Positions 24,272 through 34,749 of a stretch of DNA of 64,000 nucleotides are shown piece after piece. Within the stretch, counting starts at the first letter, position 1; each line of letters begins with the position of its first letter. Source of the stretch: Termitomyces sp. T153 (lineage: Eukaryota; Basidiomycota; Agaricomycetes; Agaricales; Lyophyllaceae); NCBI GenBank assembly GCA_018296165.2, contig JACKQL020000011.1, forward strand, positions 434,001 through 498,000. The letters are read 5' to 3'. Made by a program: the position numbers and the translations under genes. The notes beneath the pieces were generated by a model that ran no database searches, was not told the origin of the DNA, and saw nothing but the letters and a program-made list of their open reading frames with translations.

Positions 24272-26699
24272 ATGCTTGCTTCGAGCGTAAACGAAACTCC
24301 TCGGCCTCGACCTCCAGCCAAGATCCGTCGTTCTTCGGCGTTGGCTCAGGCAGCCTCCACACCACCCCCATCATATGCTGCAGCATTCACATTGACCCCG
24401 GATGGAAAACCTCGTATGAACAACAGCTTGCTTGGGTCTCCAATGGCTGCTACATTCCAGCGAGTCGGGTGGGATGGTGAGTCTCAGTTATCACCCACAA
24501 CGGAAGAAGATCTCGAGTGGATGAATGAGAAATCACGCGAGGAGCTTTCAGGACTGCTAGTGAAGGCGGATGGTCTTATCAAAGAGCGGGAGAACGGTTC
24601 GACAACCTACCATTCTATTCGTATTCATGGCTGACATGCATGTTTGCTCCGTTCCAGAACTCGGGATAGCTTCTGCGGTGTGCAAGAGCCTTTACGACAA
24701 CAACGTCATGCTCAAGACGAAGCACCAGCAGCTCCTTGCCCGTTTGCCGAGCTCATCTCCATCTCCATCCCCTTCGCCAGAGCCCATCTCGCGCACGTCT
24801 TCTCGATACAGTATCAGCCTCAATCGGCCGATATCCGAGTACGACTCTTCACCCGTCGCATCATCGGCATACAAACATGCACGCAAGATATCCGTGTCAA
24901 CGGATGAGATCTCACATCTAGCAGATCAGAATGCCGAGCTCCTGGAAAAGCTCGAAAGAATGGAGTCTGAGTCATTGAGTGCTGATCAGGCAGGACGTCG
25001 TGTGTTGAAGCGATTGGAAAAGGAGATTCTGGTACTTCGTGAGGAACTCGAAAAGACGCAGGCTAAAAGCGAAGAGTTGGAGGAGAAGGCCAAAGCTGGA
25101 TGGCAATCCCAGAAAAGGAAGGAGGAGAGGGAGGCCAAGTTTAGGGCCATGAGAAATCTCGGTCGTGCTAATGACGAGGACGATGAGATGCACGAGATCC
25201 GAGACTTTGCTCCAGAGGGTTCGATATTTGGGGGACCCGGCGCATCTCGATGTTTCTTTCCATCAGGCGAAACCCCAAGAAGGCTTTCTGGTACCCCTTT
25301 GCATCGACCTCCACTCGTACCTGCTCCTCTCACTCCTCATCCTGAGTCGGCAATTGAATCAACTCTCATTGCCCAGCTGTTAGAGAAAATTCAAGAACTG
25401 GAAGAGACCAATGTGCACATTATAGATCAGCAGAACGAGACTAGAGATCAATTGAACGCTGTCCAACGAGAAACGGAGCAAATCACCAAAGTGTATGAAT
25501 GTCTCGCGGACGCAAATATCATCGAACTAGCCGGTGATTCTGCTTCAGATAGAGGAGATGAGCGTACTTCGTACGACGAAACCGTCAGGTTCAAGAGCTT
25601 CGCGCGTACCCTCGCAGCCGAATACATGTCCACGCCGAACGCAGATAATGTACGTCAGCATATGAACTTGGCAACGGTTTCAAGGACGCGCAAGTCTGTG
25701 GTGGGACTTTTTGATAATCACGACACCGAGAAGCACAACCAACGTCGGGACGCATCCACGCCTGACCAGCTCAAGTCTTTCAATCTTCCCGTACCTTTTG
25801 CCTCACCAGAAGGACATCCCAAATCGTTATCCACTGGAACAACTGGGCTGGCTTCTCCTGCGCTCTCGTCTATATCTCCATCCCACAACAACTCGCAAAT
25901 TTCGTACGATCCTCGACGAACCTTGGAGACAGAGTTGGGCAACGAGTTCAATGACGGCTGGGGACTCAGCGCACCAGATCGATCCCGTACGAACAGCTTG
26001 TACGATCTCAGTCCCATCTCAGTTTCGCCTTCGCCTTCCTCTGCGAATAGGTCTTTCGAGCGGTCCAGAAGCATCAGTTCACCACGAGAGAAACGTGGCA
26101 CGCTCCCCACTCCCATGTCAATGTCTCCGGGGCCGACCGCCCTTCGCCTGTCAGTCGAGCCTCCTACGCCTGACAAGGTTGCAGCAGCAGCAAAGGCTCA
26201 GCCAGAAGTTTCCCCGCATTCATTGAGGTATCAACGCATGTCGAGAACCGTACGATCTCGTGCCAACCGCTGGGTCGACGGCCGCTTCAAGGACACGTTA
26301 ACGGGAAACGTGAAGGTCGAATTCCCTACAGTCGACTACGAAGACAGGAAGGAGCGAGAAGAACGAGGACGAGAACAAGACCTTTCTCAGCCTTCCACGC
26401 CTTTACCCGAACGGCTGGCGAAAGCATTCGATGTCGCGGTCGAGAACTTCACTGGACAGCCTGAGTCAAGGTCTGATGACAGTCAGAATCAGGAGGCGGC
26501 GAGGGCCTCGGGCTGCAAGGTTGACAAGAAGCCGAGGGGATTTGGGGCGATCCTTCTGGAGATCTGGCTTTGGCTTCAGTTTGTGATTATCATTCTGGTT
26601 TTTCTGTGGACGATGGCGAGGAAGGGGCCAAAGTCCGTTTTGGGGGACGCAGGAGCTGGAGGCCGTCGACGTTCTCGTACGATGTCATCGGTGCGTTGA
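24272..26699 (+). CDS. Tail-anchored coiled-coil protein with CC1-box-like motif
   Basis: Two exons (24272..24596, 24658..26699) give 788 codons. Just after a charged helix, residues ~108-135 read NELGIASAVCKSLYDNN. This resembles the CC1 box (AAxxG region) of dynein adaptors such as BICD, Spindly and HAP1/TRAK, although the glycine position is Cys. Coiled-coil segments follow at ~190-260 and ~360-430. Then comes a Ser/Pro-rich disordered region with many possible CDK-type sites. A single hydrophobic segment near 737-760 (LLEIWLWLQFVIIILVFLW) is followed by a 28-residue basic tail, so the protein should be anchored by its C-terminus in ER, nuclear envelope or outer mitochondrial membrane. I do not recognise a named fungal ortholog. 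Adaptor function is inference. Confidence 0.8.
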
Positions 26700-27176
26700 G
26701 GATCTACTATGTATATAATAGTCCGGTTTTTCTTTCCGCGTGTATTTTTCTTTTTCTATACCCTATGTAGTGCTTGTTATGGAATTATGTACGTACTGTG
26801 ATATACCGATGTGCACACGAGTATAACGACGTCAAGAGAGCTTCAGGAGATCCAAGAACAAGAACTAAGTGCCTAGAAATAGTTCCTCCTGAGCTGTGGG
26901 TGGCGCCGGTATTGGTTCCTGATTCAACATACTATGCGACATGTGAGGTCTTGCTCCGATAGTTGGTTAGCAAAAGTTTTCATTGGGGAAGGTTATGAAG
27001 TGCCATTGTATGGAGAATAAAATTGAGTAGACATGTATTACAGGTGTATGAAGGTCGAAGCGACGATGCTGGCTACGAAGAGACCGCGGTTTTTTTCCTA
27101 ATCAGCGCGTGAGAAACACTTGCTCGATTTCGGCCTTAAGTACACAGCGGCGCGTGCATTCTCTCTCTACATAAAA
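26700..27176. other. Intergenic, no gene seen
   Basis: 477 bp between the coiled-coil gene and NOP13. Only shadow frames are present. It presumably carries a 3' UTR and the NOP13 promoter. Confidence 0.4.
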
Positions 27177-28675
27177 ATGAGCTCGAGTTCTTCTTCGTCT
27201 TCACGTAGTTCCAGTTTGGAACCGCCTGTCCAACAGAAACGAAAAAGAGAAGCTGTTTCTGCGGAAACCGTCGATGACCACGATGAGGCCTCTGGCGCCG
27301 AGCCTACTCCTGACGACACAGTTCTGTCCCACGCTGATCGCCGAAAACAACGAAAAGCGGAGAAGCGCAAGGCAAAGGAAGCTGAGGAAGGAGTGACTAC
27401 GACCAACACCAAGAAAAAGCGCAAGCTTGAGAACGGCAAATCCGTGTCGGTGCCTGGACCTGGGCCAGCTGCTCAGAGAAAGAACTCTGTCTGGGTCGGG
27501 AACCTGTCGTTCAAGACGACTCAGGAGGATCTCAAAGCGTTCTTCAAGGATGTGGGAGAGATTGTGCGGATATACATGCCTACGAAGCCCGGGGCGAATA
27601 ACGCGATGAAGCCTGAAAATCGCGGGTTCGTCTCCATATGCTATCGACTTTATAACCTCCGTTGAACCAGTGTACAGATTTGCATATGTCGATTTCGCAA
27701 CGAAAGACGCGAAAATTGTCGCTATAACTCTTTCAGAACAACCCCTGCTCGGTCGTAAGCTCCTTATCAAAGATGGTGAGCTCTTCACGCGCCACAGTTG
27801 GAAAATAATTCTCAGTCGATCTCAGGCGACGATTTTGCCGGTCGGCCTGTGAAAGAGGGTGCTGATGTTGCTGCTACCAATACTCACTCTAAAACTGCAA
27901 GGAAGATTCTCCAGTCACAAAAGCAGCCCCCAGCTCCTACACTTTTCCTAGGTAATCTAGGATTTGAAACTACAGAAGAAGATATCAGGCAGTTACTGGA
28001 GGCTCATAGACCAAAACCCTCCAAAACTAAGGTGACAGTGGGAGAAAAGGAGGATGAAGGGGCAGAAGAGAAGGACAGTACTAAGGACGTCTGGTTGCGA
28101 AAAGTTCGAATGGGGACGTTTGAAGACAGCGGCCTTTGCAAAGGGTATCTATCATTTTTTCACTTTCAAAAGTCTTTCGTTGAAACTAGCTGGCATTCAT
28201 CAACAGTTTTGCATTCGTCGATTTCAAAACCACAGAAGACGCCACCGCCACCCTGATCAACCCCAAAAATCACCGACTCAACGGCCGGGACCTTGTCGTA
28301 GAATATGCAGGCCCTGACGCTGTGCGCCGAGGTGCACCCAAGGGCAGTAAACGCGAGGATGGTTCTGCGCCTCCTCCTTCGAGGAACCGAGAAACGCCTC
28401 TACATTCAAGACGGGCTGAACGTCCTGAACGCAAAACTCGTCATAATCAGGATGAAACGAAGATAGAGGAGGGGCCGGTGGAACAAGAGGAGGAGCAAAG
28501 GCATCATGTGCATGTCAATCCAGAGCACCGTCGAGAGATGCGGAAAACATTTGTTGGCAAGGAGAGGAAGGAGAAAGGACCTCGATCGCGCCCGAAACCT
28601 GGAGCAGCACTTGCGCAGGCTAAACGCGAGTCTGCTGCTATTCTGCCGAGTCAAGGGAACAAAATCACATTCTAG
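27177..28675 (+). CDS. NOP13: Nucleolar RNA-binding protein NOP13 (two RRMs)
   Basis: Exons 27177..27625, 27678..27775, 27826..28144 and 28207..28675 give 444 codons. The N-terminus is Ser-rich, then Lys/Arg-rich (KKKRKLENGK), as expected for nucleolar targeting. RRM1 has RNP2 VWVGNLSF and RNP1 RGFAYVDF; RRM2 has RNP2 LFLGNLGF and RNP1 KGFAFVDF. In both RRMs the RNP1 is split by an intron just before GFA. The C-terminus is basic (RREMRKTFVGKERKEKG). This order matches yeast Nop13, an RNA-binding protein of pre-ribosomes. The ATG at 27177 follows an A-rich leader (ACATAAAA). Confidence 0.88.
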
Positions 28676-29008
28676 ACCGACTCGCTAGATAATGATGATC
28701 TTGATATAAATTCTTACGAGGCTACAAGTTTTGGATAGACCATTTATTATTAGCTTCTTGGATCTTGTGTCGGTTATTAGATGGAATAAAGACAACCAAT
28801 ATTCCTTGTGTAAGTACTTTTTAGCCAGGTTAGAGTGTGCAGGGTTAAATAATTCCTCTGGAACGCAACCAATTGCATGATGTGGCGCATAGATAGGAAA
28901 AGATAACAAAATAGGAGAGGTAGTTAGCGATTTCACCGATGGCAATAGAAAGGGGAACTTGGAGAAAATTGGCACAAAATGTACAACACTTCAAAGTCCA
29001 TCTTCACA
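28676..29008. other. Convergent intergenic region
   Basis: 333 bp between the 3' ends of NOP13 and the prolyl hydroxylase gene. AT-rich, no supported coding sequence. Confidence 0.4.
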
Positions 29009-31117
29009 TCATTCGCTATTCTCTTCATCATCATTAGCGATCATACCCACTTCGTACTCACCACACACGTCCCAGCGCGAGCCTCCAGCAGCCGCAGACA
29101 CATACTTGACGAACCGCATGACGCGCTCGTCGCGCAGTACAAGAAGTAGTCTGTTGAAACCAGGCTGGACAGTCAAAAGCGTGCTGTCTTCTTCCTCGTC
29201 CTGCATCTCCTGGTCTTCATCTGATGGCACGGGCGAGTGAACGTGACTGCCGGATGTGGAAGCGCCGTTGTTGCCACTGATGTGTTCGTGACTGTGGCCG
29301 TTTGATGATGAGTCATTCGTATTAGAAGTAGACGGTTTGCTATGTGAGCCAGAACGGTAGATTGCTGGATCGTCTTCCTCGTTGTGTGGGGCCATGTAAC
29401 ACTGCAGAAGGGAGGAAATCAAACATTGGCCAGCCATTTAGAATAACAAGGGTTCTCACCTCCCAACCACCCCACTCAGCTGCCGGCCACCCCTTCACAT
29501 CATCCAATGCACTCGCCAATGAGCTATTCTCATTCGACGACCCTTCCCCTGTCCCACTATCTCTCACACCCGGGGTAAGCCCAAGGACAACATCAAGTCT
29601 CACATCCTTCTCCTCACTCGTTGCAAGCGTATAATCCAACCCTGGCCTAAACCTCCTCGCCTCCGCCGCATGGCTCAACGGCAACAACCTCGACACCGCC
29701 GCCAGCCACGCGCGGAACGCGGGCGAGGGTAACAGCTCGTCCTGCAGGGTCCGCAGAATCTCAACAGGGGTCTCCTGCGCCGTTTTCGGGCTCACTGCAG
29801 GCGGGGGATTGAGTACGCAGTAACGCCATTTGTGCGGAGGTCCCCTGACACACCAGGCTCCGGACGTCCCGGCGGTATGTGAGGGTATGCGTCCGGCACG
29901 TTCGGGGCCTAGACCGTCCCGCGTGTCAACCTCACTCAGGCGGAGGTGGAGGACCTCGGCCAGGGGATGAGCAAGGAATGAGTGAAGTTCGAGGGAGGAT
30001 TCGGTGGCGAAGCGGGAGGAGAGGGCTTCCATTGTACGTGGTTGGAGGTAGACGGGGTTGAGGAAGTCGGAGAGGTAGTTCTTGTGTTCATCTGAGAGAG
30101 GTTGGTCTGGATGAGGGGCTTCAGGATCGGCGGGGTAGGGTGTGAATGTCGTTGATGACGAGGTCTATGAGACGATGGTTAATGAGAGTGATAAGAGAAG
30201 AGGGACAACGTACGAGTTGTTCACGGGAGCTTTTGGTTTCTGGGACGGAGAGTTCGGGGACGTAGCCATCCTCTCCTTCTTGGGCGGCATGGAACCATCC
30301 GCTAATACTTAGACGCTCTCTTCCGTCCTCACCTACGCCCCCGACGACGACCTCTTCAACGGAGTGGAAGCTTCGCCCAGGCTGTACCTCGAAAAAGATG
30401 AACTGATTCCAACTTGGGGGGATAGATTTTGATGGTATCGGCGCTGGCTCTAGCTGGCCATCTGGGCTCTCCTTGACTGGATATAGTTCTAGTGAGCCAC
30501 CCCAATCATTTTGCCAGAGTGTGTAGTGTGGTAGTGGCATATATAGAATGTAGGAGACGCGTCGCGTGCCAATGACATCGTCGTGATTGAGTAAGTGGCA
30601 GCCCTTCGTGTATGAATTAACAGACATGTCCTGTTTTTTCCCCGATAAAGGGCCGCAACCCGTGACAGTTTGAAGAAAGGAGCGGAATTTTTCCGAGTAG
30701 AGGGCATTGCGAAGAGTCAGGATATTAGGTAGCAGGGAAATTTGGGCGTCTGTAAGATAGTTCAGCGATGCAAGATCGCCTGTTTGGTTGACCTAGAGAC
30801 CGAAGATGTTGGCATGTGTCGAATAAGCTCTGAGAGGAGCATGTTACCTTGTAGATATCAGTTTCTTTTTCTGTAAAGCTGAGCTCACTCAGGCACTCAT
30901 CCTTGACTTTTTTCAAAAGCTCGTCCTGGAAAAGTTTTTCAACAACGGCATACTTGAAGGGTTCATTGGCGCGGTATGTGGCATGAAGTTTTGCAGTGGT
31001 GTTGTGGTCGAAGAGATCGTTCGAAAAGTGGTCTGCGGGATCGGGGGCGTTCATGTGGGAGATCTTGGACCGCTTTGCAGCGAGGGCGGGAGAGCGGGAA
31101 CGAGAGTGAGTGCGCAT
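29009..31117 (-). CDS. TPA1: Prolyl 3,4-dihydroxylase TPA1/OFD1 family (2OG-Fe(II) oxygenase)
   Basis: Exons (low..high) 29009..29401, 29460..30164, 30214..30792 and 30848..31117 give 648 codons. The N-terminal catalytic domain shows the Fe-binding H-x-D in LLNHDDVIGTRRVSYILYMP. The third Fe ligand His is in the PGRSFHSVEE region, and the 2-oxoglutarate Arg in ERLSISGWFH. The C-terminal half is the second, non-catalytic double-stranded beta-helix domain, interrupted by an acidic His/Ser-rich insert near residues 545-595. Yeast Tpa1 hydroxylates ribosomal protein uS12 and affects translation termination; fission yeast Ofd1 controls SREBP in response to oxygen. Which role applies here is not decidable from sequence. 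ATG at 31117 was chosen; only a TTG lies upstream in frame. Confidence 0.9.
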
Positions 31118-34100
31118 GGGAGAAACCAAGAGATGCTAGGAGACTATAAACTATTTTGAATTTTTGAAAGACTGCACGGAAGTGACCGAGACCACGCCGA
31201 GAACTGTCTGGATTTCGTTTGATTTCCTCTTAATTATAGCGCCATATCGATTCTACTCAGATTTGCACACTTGGACATTCGTCTCCAATCTACCCGCAGT
31301 AATTCAGCTCCTTATCATAGCCTGCAGCTTCCAGACAGAATGAAATAATAAATCACTGCCCAATCGGCTTTCATAGACCCCGACTCCTGATTGGCTGCTG
31401 ATCAACATCCAGATGTTCGCACAATCCTATTGGCCCGCCGGCGGCAGGACAATCTCACGAGGCCACGCCACTGCTATCATTGACATGACAGCATGCATTC
31501 TTGAGATCCAGATGGAATTGTTGTCGCTGTTTTCTTCCGTCAGATCACCATTTCAAAGACACATATATGCCGCGCTCTTCTTGTTCATCAACATAACCTT
31601 GTGCCAGGTCATGTTCAACGGCTCTTCCCGTTTACGTCTCGCAAGGCTAGATTTCTCTTTCTTTGGTGTCCTGCATGCAACAACCTGCCTTCTTTACGAA
31701 GCTATCACTATCAGCCAATAGCTTCGAGTCTTTGGAAAAGCAGACGGTCCTCGGATCATGCAGCGTGTCGACGCATAAGTCAGCGAAAGACGCATATACA
31801 GGTCTGGGAAAATATGCTGTCTGTATAAGTGTATGGGAAAGTATGCTATATAATGATAATTCCGGACTTGCTGCTCTGGTTTCTAGACTCTTACGCTTCT
31901 GCAATTGTAGTTATGATTTAGTCGATTGGATCGGGCCGTAACAGCTCTCCGCAATAATGGTCTACGGATGTTCTGCTCGCCCGCTCTCGACTCGAAGAAC
32001 TTGGTGGCTGATTACCCAGCCAATGGTTCCTCCTCGAACATGTCCCCACAGTGCTTAGTCTCCATAATCAATAGAACGGTCTCGTTAGCGCTTTGATTGT
32101 CACTGGTACCAAGCAGGTTGAGCGCACTTCCCGGTTCTCTGGTCGACTTGGCAACCCAATGAGCGCATCGATAAACTGGTGTAAGAAGCAGCTCAATGTT
32201 TCAATGACAAGCCTCTCCCAGCCTTGTCGTGTAAGTGACCGGGTGGTTTCTCCGGAAGAAGCTCCCGATACGGGCACATTTATCTCATGCACCGATCTCT
32301 AAGTAAATCCTTCCAAGAAATGCCTATAGACCATGCCTGGTCTACCTGGTCTAGTCTCGACCGATGCTACTCGGCACCATTCGAAATGCCTTTTTAGGTG
32401 GGTCATCCACGCAATAACGCGCCAGTCCTCCGAGCCTGCACCTCACACGGATGTTCACTTTGTTTGATATCTCCCTTTGGACCTTTCCTTCTTGTTGACT
32501 GATATTCGGCACCTGTCTCGGCACATTTTCAAAGTTCAAACCTTCATCTTAGTGCAACCTTCCTGAACTAGCTTTCCTCTCCACGTATCTTCCACTCCTT
32601 CCTTCCAATCGGCAGCGTTTCGGCACGCATTCAAGGTCCAAACCTTCACTTTAGATCTCTTCCTGAATGAGCCTTCTCTGTTCGCGAAGCCAACCAACAA
32701 CACTTATCAGCGAGTCCCTAAAGCAGCATCTTACAACATCAAAAAACCGGAAACAAATTGAGTGTCCTCTGGCGGGGAAAATGAGCAGTATATAGAAAAG
32801 ACGATCAAGATGGTTCTGGATCTTCTATCCTCTAGGTTCTGGACTTTGTGACTTTAGGCTGTGGGATTATGCATGCTTATTGTCACGAGTACCCTTTACA
32901 ATTCAACCGATGAAATCTGACGGATGCAGTTTTCTGGATTAACACAACGGATGTTCTATTCACTTCTCTTCGAGGTTCGTAGAGCTTAACTGTCGTTCTA
33001 CCGGCTATAGTTTCTCTTTGGACTATGAGATTTCATCGTACTTAAAAGTCATAGTCTACGGAAGAAGTTCTACTCGTTCCCTTTGGGTTTGTAGAGGTTG
33101 GCTGTTAACAGGCTTTCAGGTAATAGTACTGGTGCTCGGTCATGGTGTCCTGACATGACTAACACACTCGCCAGTAAGTAGTTTAATTCCGAAAGATGTC
33201 AATTCCGTAAACCTCATGTACTCGTGCCAACTTATATTTATCCCTTTCTGAAGTCTGAAAGGCTTGGGATGATTTCGAACGATATATATGAATATTTATT
33301 CTTTTATTCTTTCGAGATTTCAAATAAAGCATGTAGATTACTTTGTAGGTATACGACGATCAGCCTTCAGGAGGGAGCTGTACAGTTTTGAATTGGCTTC
33401 GGTGGCTCTATGTCACCAACAAGGATCCAGAGTCGAAGTTCATGAGTTCAAGTTCGTCACGATATGCTAATAGAAGGAAAGATGTTATCATGTCCGAGCA
33501 ATCCTTAACACAATTTTGGAACTCGGGGGCAATATGTTATAGTTATAAATAAAAATGAAGCTAATATAAATATCCTGATACAGAACCTAAATATACTATC
33601 TGACAAGATCGCAGACCAATAAGTATGAGCATTGGCTCGGAGTGCTGTAGGTTCAGCTGAAAATTCCGTTTAAAGCCTTAGGTACAGTATTACCAGTTCT
33701 CGCCCCACATAGTCATCAGATCACGGTCTTTGGTTGGAGAGTCAGAGCAAAGGAGATACTAGCAAGACCCGGTGTCATTCAGTCTATTGTTGGCATTTTA
33801 CCCCAAAACAGTAACTTGCTCCATAAGGAGCACAGACTTTCAAGCAAGCATAGGAACAAGCCACAGTGAAAGTATCTCCAGGGTCTTGCCCTGAGTTCAG
33901 GACGACGTTGACATATTATGTTTAGGCGTCTGTCAAAAGATTTGAGGACCGATTCGGACGGTAGGCTATTTGTAGACATGATACCCCGGTGACCCGGAGC
34001 CCAAGTGAGTAGTTCGGGTCACGGCTACATATTGACGCTCGAAACGGCCAAGGTTGGCAGGAGGGTTTTGACGTGGCGCGGCTGCAGAGAAAAGGGTGAG

Positions 34101-34653
34101 ACACTTGTTATAACCTGTTGGAGTGTCCAGTGGTTGTAACATGCAACTGTGGCAATTACATATGTCCTATATATTTGCAATGATGAAGTCAGTCCTTTTT
34201 TCATGAATGCGTGGATAGTCGTCACTTCAAGCTTATACTTATTGCGATGACGTCAATCAGAAGGTCTACAACAGAACTTCTCTTGAGGGGTTATAGGGAA
34301 AGTAAATTCCAGTGCAACTCGAGGAGATCGACAAATCAATCGGAAATTCACTGGCTGGTAGAATCGGGAGGATAGTTTGGCTGGGACAAGATTTTACGGA
34401 TTTGCATTGACGATCCTCGGGGAAAGCACGTGGCAAATCAGAAGTCATGCAATTACAGTCCGGAATGTCATGTCTGCCCCGACGCGTCCGTGTAATAGAA
34501 ATTTGAGCAGCCACTTGCTTGCAAGATGCTTTTCTTCTTCTCCTACATCGATCACGAAACCTTCCCTCCCCGGTGATTACATGTGGTCAACGTTTTCAGA
34601 GGCTTCCTTTCGTGCCCTATCCTGTTTTGGTATTCTAGGAACACACAAGCACA
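31118..34653. other. 3.5-kb gene-poor stretch, normal CpG
   Basis: No reading frame above ~100 codons and no family match. CpG is present at ordinary density, unlike the island after the tRNA. A diverged direct repeat of ~100 bp period occurs at about 32519-32720. A TATATAGAAAAG box lies near 32790. Scattered sequence may be old element debris or non-coding RNA, which I cannot show. Confidence 0.4.
32519..32720. repeat. Diverged tandem pair, ~102-bp period
   Basis: Two units start CGGCAC (at 32519 and 32621) and share TCAA-GT-CAAACCTTCA and TCCTGAA-GAGC/TAGC-TTC-TCT blocks in the same order. Similarity is roughly three quarters by eye. It is a local duplication of unknown origin inside the gene-poor stretch. 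Confidence 0.5.
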
Positions 34654-34749
34654 GGCCTGATGGTCTAGTAGTATGATTCCTTGTTAGGGTGATTTTCTTA
34701 AACCAATGCCATATCGAGGAGGTCCCGGGTTCAATTCCTGGTCAGGCCC
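34654..34749 (+). tRNA. trnP-AGG: tRNA-Pro (anticodon AGG) with 24-nt intron
   Basis: A full cloverleaf can be folded. The acceptor stem GGCCTGA pairs with TCAGGCC (34742-34748), with discriminator C at 34749. The D arm carries the box-A-like TGGTCTAGTAGTATG. The anticodon stem is CCTTG/CGAGG (one G-U) with loop TTAGGGT, anticodon AGG at 34686-34688. The T arm is CCGGG-TTCAATT-CCTGG with the box-B sequence GGTTCAATTCC. The loop is interrupted after position 37 by a 24-nt intron (34690-34713), the canonical site for eukaryotic tRNA introns. A short TTT follows the gene. Confidence 0.9.

Noticed and set aside
10423..26699. A functional cluster of nuclear-pore genes
   Set aside because: Two FG proteins lie ~6 kb apart, but unrelated mitochondrial and metabolic genes sit between them; neighbourhood alone does not support co-function.
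31118..34653. Small RNAs (5S, U6 or snoRNA) in the gene-poor stretch
   Set aside because: No recognisable box motifs or conserved RNA sequence was found by eye; a covariance-model search would be needed.
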